Part shown: positions 53,401-64,000 of the stretch, in pieces
How positions within the stretch are numbered: position 1 is the first letter of the stretch
Layout of the letters: each line of letters starts with the position of its first letter
Position numbers and translations under genes: made by a program
Notes under the pieces: model-generated
Told to the model about the DNA's origin: nothing
Seen by the model: only the letters and a program-made list of their open reading frames with translations
Databases searched by the model: none
Assembly (NCBI GenBank): GCA_963693365.1
Contig: CAVNZM010000001.1
Span: 868,001-932,000 of the forward strand
DNA: 64,000 bases
From: Amoebidium appalachense
Lineage: Eukaryota > Ichthyosporea
Reading direction: 5' to 3'

Positions 53401-54650
53401 ATGAGCGATTCGCCAGCAGACGCGCAACAAAAGGTAGTTGTTGAGTAAAAATTGATGAGTTGGTCGTGAAAATCCAAAATGGCCTGAACATTTCGACTCT
53501 TTCAATTCCTCTCGGTACAACAAGCCCTCTTCAGTTTGTTTCAACAACACCTGATCAAGTCGGCAGGCCAAATCGCCAACTTGGGTTTCAAGCCCCCACC
53601 CCCGCTAGGGCCTCCCCGCCGGCCTCTCACCCGCTTGTACCAGAAAACCGCGTCATCACACCCGCCGTTGCTCGCCAGCTCATCACGGACATCGGCGCAG
53701 ACAAATGGCTGTCGTGCCTCTGTGTCCGGGCTCCCCAGGTCGAGGGCGTTACCGTGCAGCGGGAACCGTCGAGTTTTGGACAATGCGTAGGGTACAGTGC
53801 ACCCCCTCACAACGCCACTCAGTGCAAGAAGAAAGCAACGGAGGAAGGTGGTCTGTGTGTGCTGCACCAGGCACAACTTGGGACCGGAGGAGGCTATGGC
53901 CAGGTTCACATTGGTCCCCTCTTTCCCCATCTCTCCTACTCACACACATTGTCACCCTGACGAGCAGACATCTTTGTGCCTGGATACTCACACTCTAGCT
54001 CCCCACAGTCTTGCACCTCACCTCTGTCTCTTGTTTCTTCGCATATACCCCCCCTCGCCCCCACCAGCTTTCCTCCGCCCCTCCCCCCTCCCCCTTCCCC
54101 CCTTACACGGTCTGAACCCGAGTTGTCTTTCTGACGTTTCTCCCACTCTCATCTTGCTCCCCCCCCCCCCCCCCCCCCCCGCCTAAACCTCCCCCCCCCC
54201 CCCCCCCCGTCCCCAACCAATACTTCCCCTTCCCTCCTCTCCTCTCACTTCTCCTGGGCCATCCCCTCTTCCCCCCTACACACACACCCTCCCCCTTCCC
54301 CCCCCCCCCTCCCCCCCTTCCCCCCCCCCCCCCCTGGGCCCCTCCTGCACACACTCAGGTTCACAAATGCAAGAAGTTCCTGTGCGCAAACCTGGTCACC
54401 TGCTGCGAAGGGTACTGTGTGTCCCATACAGTTCACTTCCATCTTGAGCGCAACGGTGAGACACCCCCCCCCCTCCCCCCCCCCCCCCCCTATCCCCCCC
54501 CCCCCCCCCCCCCCTCCCCCGCCCTTCCTTCCCCAGTCCCCCGCTCGCCCCCCACCGCCCCCTCACCCCACTAGCCTGCGGTTTAAACCAACCGGCCTTT
54601 GAACAGGAGTGTGGCCTCATGTTTGTTACTTCTTAGTGTTCTTTTGCTAA
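53401..54650 (+). CDS. Small Cys/His-rich protein of the nested transposon
   Basis: Exons: 53401-53433 (donor GTAGTT), 53535-53903 (acceptor TCTTCAG, donor GTTCAC), 54359-54455 (acceptor CACTCAG, donor GTGAGA) and 54607-54650 (acceptor GAACAG, stop TAA). All junctions keep frame, giving about 180 residues. A Pro/Ala/Ser-rich N-terminus is followed by two similar Cys/His clusters: CKKKATEEGGLCVLH, and later CKKFLC...CCEGYCVSH. Paired C-x-K...C-V-x-H units like these suggest zinc binding. An alternative last exon at 54958-55001 (acceptor CATGCAG) also keeps frame and gives a different short tail. I do not recognise the family. It lies downstream of the transposase in the same orientation and may be an accessory DNA- or RNA-binding factor; that is inferred. 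Confidence 0.65.
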
Positions 54651-54832
54651 CCCCCAGGATCCTCCCCCCCCCCCCCCCCCCCTCGCCCCTCATCAGCCAC
54701 ATACATTCCTTCCCCATGCTCTGCTTGCACCCCCCCCCCCCCCCCCCCTAAACCTGCCGTCCCCTTCCCCCACCCCCCCCCCCCCCCCCACCACGCACAC
54801 ACGGACACGCACACGCGTGCACACTTACACAC

Positions 54833-54886
<54 letters not shown>

Positions 54887-55082
54887 ACATACACACACAC
54901 AAACACCACACACACACACACACATACACACACACACACATGCACACACACATGCAGGTTCTCAGATAGTTCACTCGCCTGCGGCAGCATCTTCAAGTTA
55001 ACGAAGCCACCACCAAGCTACTAGGGACTGCCGTTAATTTAGTAATAAAAGAAAGTGATAAAAAAACCTTGAGTCCGGGTCC

Positions 55083-55113
<31 letters not shown>

Positions 55114-55129
55114 ATCCTTTTGCATACAT

Positions 55130-55683
55130 GAATATGCAGGCTGAATGTACATGTACACGGTAGTTGTACTACTGGAATATACCATCTTCTTCATATTCAT
55201 TAGCATTCATATTCATATTCAATATTATCTGAGATGTGCCCAGCTACTATCCATGTATGTTCACGAAGAGTATGGGGTTAGTACACATGAGTACCATATG
55301 GACACTATGCGGTGCAATGGAATACATAGTGTATAGGTGATATTCAGAGGGTATTCATAGGATATTGTGTGGTACCAGTGACTGTTCAGTATGAGTATTT
55401 GGGTTGGTATACTATACGTGTTCATAGTGTGTTACAAGAATACAATCGAATACGCGTTGTGTGGGTATTACTTGAATGTTCGTCATTAGGTATTCACATA
55501 TATTCCGCATGTGTTCCATATGTGTTCGTCTGACATTCATAAGGCATTCATGAATACATGGTGCCCGTTAGTGTTCATTGGAATGCCATACACGTGTACG
55601 AGTGTATCATTTAATGTTCTGGCTGAATATTCATGGTCGCGTTTTGGACAGTATATTCCAATAATATTCAAGTACACCCCGGG
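55130..55683. repeat. Right subterminal region rich in GAATAC/GTATTC-type motifs
   Basis: Counterpart of 32800-33620. GAATAC, GTATTC, GTGTTC and GCATTC motifs recur (for example near 55320, 55352, 55418, 55437, 55448, 55490, 55511, 55550 and 55579) up to the right inverted repeat. Confidence 0.65.
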
Positions 55684-55697
55684 GGGGTTTGCTGATG
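55684..55697 (-). repeat. Right terminal inverted repeat of the nested transposon
   Basis: GGGGTTTGCTGATG, the exact complement of the left end at 32765-32778. CT follows at 55698-55699. Confidence 0.82.
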
Positions 55698-55952
55698 CTC
55701 ATGTTTGTATAAGAATCTTGTGCATGCATGTGTGTGTCTGTGTACGAACACACGCAGAAGAGGAGCATTTCGTGCATGCGCGCTAGTGTTTGTATAAGAA
55801 TCTTGTGTGTGTGTGTGGCACACACACACACGCGAGTACGTGCGCGTTAACCGGTGCGCGCGCAACCTTCTTCCTTGCTCTTCTTTGTTGTCATCAGGCT
55901 CCAGTCTCCCCCCCCCCCCCCCCCCCACCTCTTTCCCCCCCCTCCCCCCCAA

Positions 55953-55983
<31 letters not shown>

Positions 55984-56241
55984 ACACACAAAACTCACAA
56001 CCACTTCATCACCCAACACAACTCAGACAAAAAGACAAACAAAGAGAAGGAAACCGAAGAATTACAACCATGGGAGTTATGGTGAGAGAGCCAGCACCAT
56101 TCAGCGGCTTGCATGTTTCCTTCTAGTTACTCTATTTTTTCTGCCCATGGTGGGTTTGGAAGTATGACGGGGGTAAAGATGTGTGAAAAATGTGTGTGTG
56201 TGGAGAGAGGGGGGGGGGGGGGGGGGGTTCTCCTATCACAC
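55698..56241. repeat. Tnp2 intron remnant with a duplicated target-like unit
   Basis: TGTTTGTATAAGAATCTTGTG occurs at about 55703 and 55788. The second copy is preceded by GAGGAGCATTTCGTGCATGCGCGCT, which matches the DNA left of the nested transposon. Poly-C (55907-55926) and poly-G (56210-56227) tracts follow. Confidence 0.75.
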
Positions 56242-58765
<2,524 letters not shown>

Positions 58766-58946
58766 CTGATGGCGGGAAAATTTAGTTAGGTTCCGGGGTT
58801 GCAAAACGTCTATTGCAGATTCCAAGGAGAAAACAAGGCAAACACGTCATTTTGAGAGATCATCAAACTAAGTAGCACGTATCAGGGATGGTTTTTCTAG
58901 TTCCAACTGAGAATAAGATAGGAGAGCCTTTAATATGTGTGTAACA
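58766..58946. other. Short stretch between the Tnp2 zinc-finger exon and the LTR
   Basis: No further Tnp2 exon is recognised. The upstream coding part must lie beyond the LTR or be lost. Confidence 0.4.
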
Positions 58947-59553
58947 TGTTGTAATACGTAGTTTTTACATATGGTAAGATCTTCTCAGTTTGTGTTATGT
59001 TTCAGTTCATATGCTTAGTGTATATGCCACACTCCTATCATGTAAAGTGTAGCATCGATCTCCGATATGCTTGTATACTTGTAATCGTGTTGTATCGGCT
59101 TTAATCGTGTGTTGTAATATCGATTAGAATATTTATGTGTGTACACGGATCCACCCACTCAGGGAGAGACGTGTACATGTTCGTGTGTACATAAATATCT
59201 CTGGTTATAGTTATGCTATTACTATCTTGTTTGTTGATCTGTGCTCTCTTTTCCTTCCTCTTTCTCCTTCCTTATTTTCTTTTCTTTCTCTCCTTGTCTT
59301 CATGTGTATAATCGTATTTCTTTTCTACTAATATATGTTAGGTAGATTTGTGTTACTTAATACGTGTTCATTGGACGGTAACACACTTAGGCTACACTTA
59401 GAATAGCATGTGTGTTTAGACTTCATTAATTCACTTTAGTTTTCATGTGTTGCCGGGCTTTAACCAATCATCAAGGTTAAGTGTGATATGTCTGAGTCTT
59501 TGCAGTATGTCATAGGTTAGAACTTCCTTGATGATGACACGAGTTGATCTTAA
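58947..59553 (+). mobile_element. 925-family LTR, plus strand, cut by the assembly gap
   Basis: Starts TGTTGTAATACG and matches the first ~607 bp of the solo LTR at 6894-7818. The remainder is lost in the gap. Confidence 0.9.
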
Positions 59554-60053
59554 NNNNNNNNNNNNNNNNNNNNNNNNNNNNNNNNNNNNNNNNNNNNNNN
59601 NNNNNNNNNNNNNNNNNNNNNNNNNNNNNNNNNNNNNNNNNNNNNNNNNNNNNNNNNNNNNNNNNNNNNNNNNNNNNNNNNNNNNNNNNNNNNNNNNNNN
59701 NNNNNNNNNNNNNNNNNNNNNNNNNNNNNNNNNNNNNNNNNNNNNNNNNNNNNNNNNNNNNNNNNNNNNNNNNNNNNNNNNNNNNNNNNNNNNNNNNNNN
59801 NNNNNNNNNNNNNNNNNNNNNNNNNNNNNNNNNNNNNNNNNNNNNNNNNNNNNNNNNNNNNNNNNNNNNNNNNNNNNNNNNNNNNNNNNNNNNNNNNNNN
59901 NNNNNNNNNNNNNNNNNNNNNNNNNNNNNNNNNNNNNNNNNNNNNNNNNNNNNNNNNNNNNNNNNNNNNNNNNNNNNNNNNNNNNNNNNNNNNNNNNNNN
60001 NNNNNNNNNNNNNNNNNNNNNNNNNNNNNNNNNNNNNNNNNNNNNNNNNNNNN
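59554..60053. other. Assembly gap (500 N)
   Basis: Exactly 500 N, probably an arbitrary length. Open frames spanning it are artefacts. Confidence 0.98.
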
Positions 60054-60152
60054 GGACTTGATCTTGATGATCTGTGGACCCGGGCCACCCCCCCCCCCCC
60101 CCCGATCTCGATCGTAGACTTAGGCTAATCTGCTGAGACGGATTAGTATATG

Positions 60153-60482
60153 TCACATGCCAATACGGTACTGGGCAACGGTGGTGAGGACGGAAGGGTC
60201 GATGTTCTGTATCATATGGAGCAGGAGGCAATTGCGGGCCTCCTTGAGTTCCGCGGTAGTGCCGTAGCCATAGAAGGGGGGTTCATCGTCAACCGCGACG
60301 GTGGTAGGGGGGACGTAGTTGTCAGCAAGTACAACATCCACGAGTCGGACACCTTTAGTGCCGGTCATCATGCCGAGAAAAATGATTTCCCATTGAAAAT
60401 AGGTGGTTTTGCTATCGGGACCAGTCTTCCCTTCACCTTTCCACATGGTGATTTTGTTTACGCCAGTTTTGTTTGGATCCAT
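60153..60482 (-). pseudogene. copia-type gag fragment, minus strand
   Basis: ATG at 60482 (MDPNKTGVNK), about 60 bp downstream of the minus-strand 5' LTR, is where gag is expected. It contains YFQWEIIFLGMM and ELKEARNCLLLHMI, resembling the N-terminal capsid region of copia gag (W...F...L, then R....L...I). It stops after 109 residues at 60153, far short of a full gag, and the gap follows. A frameshift near the stop or truncation is likely. Confidence 0.6.
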
Positions 60483-60544
60483 GATTGAAAAACGAGCGCT
60501 AGTTCTAGATGTGTGTAGGGAGCGTGCAAAAGGGCTGCATAACC

Positions 60545-61469
60545 TGTTAAATTTTATAAGTATTTGGGATGAAAGCAGAGACACAGTGGTGCAGTGTAAA
60601 AACACCACAGACACACACAACAACAAAACACGGAACGATCGGAGCAGTGTACACAACAGACATCAATGTTTAGACACGACTGAACTGAATTTATTCTGAT
60701 CTTCGAATAAATACCTGAAATTCCTCTAAGTCCAATCCATACATGATTTCCGACCAGTCGGAAATCAGATCTATCTCTAATAGAAACCAATCACTAAGAA
60801 CCAATTGCTTTCAGAGAGATCCGGTACGCGGAGACGCACACGATAGGACACAGACACTAGTTAAGGTCAACTCGTGTCATCATCAAGGAAATTCTAACCT
60901 ATGACATACTGCAAAGACTCAGACATATCACACTTAACCTTGATGATTGGTTAAAGCCCGGCAACACATGAAAACTAAAGTAAATTAATGAAGTCTAAAC
61001 ACACATGCTATTCTAAGTGTAGCCTAAGTGTGTTACCGTCCAATGAACACGTATTAAGTAACACAAATCTACCTAACATATATTAGTAGAAAAGAAATAC
61101 GATTATACACATGAAGACAAAGAGAGAAAGAAAAGAAAATAAGGAAGGAGAAAGAGGAAGGAAAAGAGAGCACAGATCAACAAACAAGATAGTAATATCA
61201 TAACTATAACCAGAGATATTTATGTACACACGAACATGTACACGTCTCCCCCTGAGTGGGTGGATCCATGTACACACATATAAATATTCTAATCGATATT
61301 ACAACACACGATTAAAGCCGATACAAGACGATTACAAGTATACAAGCATATCGGAGATCGATGCTACACTTTACGTAATAGGAGTGTAGCTTTTACACTA
61401 AGCATATGAACTGAAACATAACACAAACTGAGAAGATCTTACCATATGTAAATACTACGTATTACAACA
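60545..61469 (-). mobile_element. 925-bp LTR, minus strand (5' LTR of a copia element)
   Basis: Exactly 925 bp, TGTTGTAATACG...ATTTAACA on the minus strand. GGTTATGCAGCCC follows as the likely primer-binding region, then gag. It is the same family as the solo LTR at 6894-7818. Confidence 0.9.
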
Positions 61470-61742
61470 GGGATCCGGTGACGGAGGTCGTCCTTGGGAA
61501 GGACACGGCTCTGCAGGGCACGTGCAGTACAGACGGAGAGGGAAGACCCGGATCCAGAGTCGATGTGACCTTCACGAATCTCCGCAGCTCGGATATGACT
61601 GATGAGGCGGTTGTAGGCGCCGTAGTCACGGCTGATGTTACGACGGAAATAATCGGCAATCATAACCTGGATGTCGGAGCAAACCATTTCTTGAGGTGGA
61701 TGAAGAAGTTGTCAATCATGGTCTTGTGGGGGATGGGCTCAT
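61470..61742 (-). pseudogene. Coding-like fragment between two head-to-head LTRs
   Basis: The minus strand reads EPIPHKTMIDNFFIHLKKW and then, in another frame, VMIADYFRRNISRDYGAYNR and beyond. It looks like one reading frame broken by a single-base shift near 61690. It is probably a piece of a retroelement gene, possibly gag, but I cannot name it. Confidence 0.4.
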
Positions 61743-62540
61743 TGTCATCTACCCATGGTTAACGGCAAGACTTAGAAGGTGAGTTTTATACATGTTTATT
61801 AGTTTGTTGTTGTTCGTTTCCTTTTCCCTTTTCCTTTCTTCCTTTCTTTCTTTCCTTTCCGTTTCCATGTGCACAGATATCTTTGATCTGTGTACACATC
61901 GAGCCATTTGGCCCGCGCACACGTACTGTTGTTTGTGTCAATGTCTAAATAAGTTGTCCAATCAGATCTCGTTATATTTTCCCAAATACAGTAGCCTACA
62001 TTCCTCCTTCATTCTACTCGATTCCTTTCCCATTCCATTCCATTCTATCCTCATTCCTTTCCCTTCTTTTCCCACATTGTAGAATTGCTCTAAGCTCCCC
62101 ATCTATTAGGAATACTTATATTTAGACGTGTTATGTTAAGAATATGTATAAATATATGATGTGAACTAATAGATACATAAGTGGTTTCATTTGATTAAAT
62201 GTTTCCGTACTTTCATTAGAAGATTACTTTCATTAGAAGATTGCGATTTATTTTCTATGTGTCGACAGGCATTTTGATCGATTTATTTTACCCTCATAGT
62301 TTTCGTCTTTCTGATTGGATAAAAGAGTTTTCGTTCTTTTGATTGGCTTATCGATTTCACATTCCCGAGTATAAAAGGAACATCATCTTGAAATAAAAAT
62401 CAAGCAGTTGAAATCCTTTCCTATGGTCCCAGAAATCGTTCCACCTCTCCGGTTGTGTTTCTCCCGTGTGTCTCTGTGTTGTGTATATCATAACACCCTT
62501 CTGTGCACTCTGCTTCTCCGTTTACCCACACAAAATAACA
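61743..62540 (+). mobile_element. 798-bp LTR (5' LTR of a second copia family)
   Basis: Runs from TGTCATCTACCC to CACACAAAATAACA, the same length as the copy at 62710-63507. It contains a TATAAAA box (62370-62376) and an AATAAA signal (62392-62397). GGTTTTCGGCCCC follows as the likely primer-binding region. Confidence 0.88.
62370..62376 (+). promoter_or_regulatory. LTR TATA box
   Basis: GAGTATAAAAGGAAC, conserved in all three copies of this LTR (also 63336-63342 and 63887-63893). An AATAAA lies about 20 bp downstream in the two complete copies. Confidence 0.7.
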
Positions 62541-62616
62541 GGTTTTCGGCCCCTTTGCACGCTAACACACAATCTCGTTACAACCCCAAAATTCCTCGGT
62601 ACATACTGCTTCAACC

Positions 62617-63733
62617 ATGGCTGACAAACCGTCGTACATCAACCTTCCACAATGGAATCCGTCCGAGAAGAAAGACGACAAGCGCCTCAACTATTTCGAA
62701 TGGGAGCCCTGTCATCTTCCCATGATTAACGGCAAGACTTAGAAGTTGAGTTTTATATATGTTTATTGGTTTGTTGTAGTTTGTTTCCTTTTCCCTTTTC
62801 CTTTCTTCCTTTCTTTCTTTCCTTTCTGTTTCCGTGTGCACAAATATCTTAGATCTGTGTACACATCGAGCTATTTAGCCCGCGCACACGTATTGTTGTT
62901 TGCGTCAATATCTAAATATGTCATCCAATCAGATCTCGTTGTATTTTCCCAAATATAGTAACCTACATTCCTCATTAATTCTATTCGATTCCTTTCCCAT
63001 TCCATTCCTTTCTATACTCATTCCTTTTCCTTCTTTTCCCACGATGTAGCATTGTTCTATGTTCCCCAACTATTAGGAATACTTATATTTAGTCTGTTAT
63101 GTTAAGAACATGTATAAATATATGATGTGAACTAATAGATACATAAGTGGTTTCATTTTGTTAAATGTTTCCGTACTTTTATTAGAAGATTACTTTCATT
63201 AGAGGATTGCGTTTTATCTTCTATGTGTCGACAGGCATTTCGATCGATTTATTTTACCCTCATAGTTTTCGCCTTTCTGATTGGAAAATAGAGTTTTCGT
63301 TCTTTTGATTGGTTTATCGATTTCGCATTCCTGAGTATAAAAGGAACTTCATCTTGAAATAAATATCAAGCAGGTGAGTTCATTTCCTATGGTCCCAGTA
63401 ATCGTTCCACCCCCTCCGGTTGTGTTTCTCCCGTGTGTCTCTGTGTTGTTTTTAACATAACACCCATCTGTGCTCTCTGCTTTTCCGTTTACCCACACAA
63501 AATAACAAGCCCCTCATCCACCGCTTCATCAGAACCACCATTGCCGAGAAATTCGTCGACGCCATGAAGGCACCACAGTGGGTTGACGGCTCCGACGCCA
63601 ACCAGTGGAAAGGCTACGGCACCAAGGACACCTACAAGAAAGCTTCCGACGTCCTCGACCAAATCCTCAACCAGTCCGTTCATCCTACAGAACTCTACGA
63701 CTCCGGCCGCATGCAAGACGGTGTTCGCGGTGT
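62617..63733 (+). pseudogene. copia-type gag interrupted by a solo LTR
   Basis: Codons 62617-62709 begin MADKPSYINLPQWNPSEKK and run to FEWEP. Without the LTR at 62710-63507 and one copy of its AGCCC duplication, the frame continues at 63513 as LIHRFIRTTIAEKFVDAMKA and on to GRMQDGVRG. That gives about 105 residues of a gag N-terminus with the YFEWE...I..FI pattern of copia capsids. Near 63733 it runs into LTR sequence of the same family, so the 3' part has been lost by recombination. Confidence 0.8.
62710..63507 (+). mobile_element. Solo 798-bp LTR inserted in gag of its own family
   Basis: TGTCATCTTCCC to AAAATAACA, flanked by AGCCC on both sides (62705-62709 and 63508-63512), the 5-bp duplication expected for copia. 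Confidence 0.93.
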
Positions 63734-63957
63734 TAGAAGATTACTTTCATTAGAGGATTGCGTTTTATCTTCTATGTGTCGACAGGCATTTCAATCGATT
63801 TATTTTACCCTCATAGTTTTCGTCTTTCTGATTGGATAAAAGAGTTTTCGTTCTTTTGATTGGCTTATCGATTTCACATTCCTGAGTATAAAAGGAACTT
63901 CATCTTGAAACACCCATCTGTGCTCTCTGCTTCTCCGTTTACCCACACAAAATAACA
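63734..63957 (+). mobile_element. Partial, internally deleted 798-family LTR
   Basis: Begins in the middle of the LTR (TTAGAAGATTACTTTC) and continues to CACAAAATAACA. It lacks about 110 bp between CATCTTGAAA and CACCCATCTG. It is joined directly to gag on its left. Confidence 0.85.
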
Positions 63958-64000
63958 GGTTTACGGCCCCCTTGCACGCTAACACACAATCTCGTTACAA
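63958..64000 (+). other. Start of another copia internal leader
   Basis: GGTTTACGGCCCCCTTGCACGC matches the leader after the LTR at 62541. A further internal region therefore runs out of the window. Confidence 0.75.

Larger units (their letters stand above)
32765..55697. mobile_element. 22.9-kb Plavaka-like transposon with two accessory genes, nested in a Tnp2 intron
   Basis: The terminal inverted repeats are CATCAGCAAACCCC (32765-32778) and its exact complement (55684-55697). CT lies immediately outside both ends as a candidate 2-bp target duplication. Inside are a 515-aa protein gene (34035-37901, minus), a 12-exon Plavaka-like transposase (40255-50451, plus) and a Cys/His-rich protein gene (53401-54650, plus). 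Removing the element joins Tnp2 exons in frame. It also regenerates a sequence (...GTGCGCT|CATGTTTGTATAAG) that matches the intact neighbour repeat at 55753-55808 (...GCGCGCT|AGTGTTTGTATAAG). Most of the bulk is intronic satellites and simple repeats. Confidence 0.85.

Noticed and set aside
59443-60231. Open frames across the N gap
   Set aside because: Unknown bases are read through; the flanking residues are LTR sequence.

Overview
This is repeat-dominated eukaryotic nuclear DNA. I found no host single-copy gene that I can name. Every recognisable coding sequence belongs to a transposable element or is carried by one. GT-AG introns, LINEs with an APE-type endonuclease, Ty1/copia LTR elements and two DNA-transposon families with long multi-exon genes (Plavaka-like and Tnp2/CACTA-like) rule out a prokaryote. 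Plavaka and Tnp2 transposases are best known from fungi, especially Agaricomycetes. The long introns and the enormous (TG)n and poly-G/C load are unusual for that group, so I leave the lineage open.

Layout. 1-2.7 kb: last two coding exons of a Plavaka-like transposase (A). 2.7-8.9 kb: degenerate repeats, a copia integrase fragment, and a complete 925-bp solo LTR with a 5-bp target duplication. 8.9-20.7 kb: simple-sequence DNA, a 183-bp satellite (7 copies) and a 5'-truncated LINE. 21.1-27.0 kb: a full-length LINE (ORF1 and ORF2, minus strand) inserted inside an older truncated copy of itself. 27.5-29.0 kb: a second, 5'-truncated LINE. 29.5-32.3 kb and 56.2-58.8 kb (minus strand): the C- and N-terminal halves of one Tnp2 transposase gene. 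32.765-55.697 kb: a 22.9-kb transposon sitting in one intron of that gene. 58.9-64 kb: nested copia-type LTR elements around a 500-N assembly gap.

The main result is the 22.9-kb nested transposon. It has 14-bp terminal inverted repeats (CATCAGCAAACCCC), a candidate 2-bp target duplication (CT), and ends rich in GAATAC-type motifs. It carries three spliced genes: an unrecognised 515-aa nuclear-looking protein (minus strand), a 12-exon Plavaka-like transposase (plus strand), and a small Cys/His-rich protein (plus strand). Removing it joins two Tnp2 exons in frame. It also restores a target sequence that matches an intact neighbouring repeat across the insertion point.

A second pattern runs through all these genes. 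Most introns begin with GT followed within a few to about 35 nt by a long poly-C tract on the sense strand. The introns of the nested transposase also hold 178-bp and 183-bp satellite arrays and a 1.2-kb compound microsatellite related to one at 12-13 kb.
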